Assembly: GCA_003650865.1 (NCBI GenBank)
Contig: QMSN01000088.1
Span: forward strand, 1-5,129
From: Thermoprotei archaeon
GTDB taxonomy: Archaea; Thermoproteota; Methanomethylicia; Nezhaarchaeales; WYZ-LMO8
DNA: 5,129 bases
Direction of reading: 5' to 3'
The stretch's first letter is position 1. Each line of letters starts with the position of its first letter. This document shows positions 4,819-5,129 of the stretch, one piece after another. Below the pieces are notes generated by a model. It did no database searches. It was not told where the DNA came from and saw nothing but the letters and a program-made list of their open reading frames with translations. Both the position numbers and the translations under genes were made by a program.

Positions 4819-5129
4819 GTGGTCGACTTGGGCTATGGCATTAAGCTCGCTAAGTCCTACATACTCTTCAAGCTTGGAAGGCCCAAGCTTAGCTACGTAG
4901 TGTACTGCTGCACTGCTAGGTGCAACTTGAGGTGCGTGTTCTGCGACTGGTGGAAGAGGAGTATTGCTGAGCTTGACTCTAAGAGCTCCATGAGGCTCAT
5001 AGACAACCTCTGCGACTTCGGGGTCTCAGTAATAGACTTCTCAGGTGGTGAGCCCACTCTGAGGAAGGATCTCGAATCGCTAGCTCTTAGAGCTAGGGAC
5101 TACGGCGTGTTCACGATACTTAGCACCAA
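4819..5129 (+). CDS. Radical SAM domain protein (partial, C-terminus beyond the window)
   Basis: The first 103 codons of a radical SAM enzyme run off the right edge. The [4Fe-4S] cluster motif CX3CX2C is CNLRCVFC (Cys35, Cys39, Cys42), preceded by two further cysteines (30, 31) in YCCTARC. The SAM-binding GGE region follows as DFSGGEPTLRKDL (73-85). The cluster would cleave S-adenosylmethionine to a 5'-deoxyadenosyl radical. The substrate cannot be told because the specificity-determining C-terminal part is missing. The spacing of the two motifs suits the large SPASM/MoaA-like and HpnH-like groups, but I do not assign one. The start is uncertain: GTG 4819 (chosen, first possible after GAGGTG) or TTG 4828. 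No in-frame ATG occurs before about 4990. It is co-directional with feoB, with a 52-base gap. Confidence 0.9.
   Translation, partial: MVDLGYGIKLAKSYILFKLGRPKLSYVVYCCTARCNLRCVFCDWWKRSIAELDSKSSMRLIDNLCDFGVSVIDFSGGEPTLRKDLESLALRARDYGVFTILST

Noticed and set aside
1..5129. CRISPR array, insertion sequence, integrase site or toxin-antitoxin pair
   Set aside because: No regularly spaced repeats, transposase motifs, terminal inverted repeats or paired small genes were seen on either strand. Codon use is even across all the genes.

Overview
The window looks like chromosomal DNA from a thermophilic archaeon, probably in the TACK/crenarchaeal range. Four things point there. Candidate promoters are A/T-rich TATA elements rather than bacterial -35/-10 pairs. 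One gene appears to be leaderless. Codon use is rich in AGG/AGA (Arg) and ATA (Ile) at moderate GC. The protein families (archaeal-type IorA, a short FeoB of about 650 residues, a winged-helix FeoA) also fit. The exact lineage cannot be fixed from this sequence.

Layout. On the minus strand, 1-1614 is the N-terminal 538 codons of iorA (indolepyruvate:ferredoxin oxidoreductase, alpha subunit). It runs off the left edge before its C-terminal ferredoxin domain. Behind it, also on the minus strand, lies a small gamma-glutamylcyclotransferase-like protein (1704-2021). A divergent regulatory region (2022-2187) then separates these from a plus-strand iron-uptake operon. That operon holds a winged-helix/FeoA fusion (2188-2796) and feoB (2811-4766), the GTP-dependent ferrous iron permease. 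After a 52-base gap carrying a perfect 16-bp palindrome, a radical SAM protein begins at about 4819 and runs off the right edge. No stretch longer than about 170 bases lacks a gene.

How the parts fit together. FeoB imports Fe(II). Its partner FeoA domain is here fused to a DNA-binding-like domain and a histidine-rich linker, so the upstream gene may combine the FeoA role with iron-responsive control. A DtxR/IdeR-like iron-box sequence sits directly at the feo TATA element. The flanking IorA and radical SAM proteins both belong to Fe-S families and consume iron, but nothing in the sequence shows that they are co-regulated with feo.

Most notable points: the wHTH-His-rich-FeoA architecture, the iron-box-like operator, a Glu in place of Asp in the IorA Mg-TPP motif, a six-cysteine cluster at the FeoB gate, and several short palindromes at promoters. 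No clear evidence of a wholly new multi-gene system was found.
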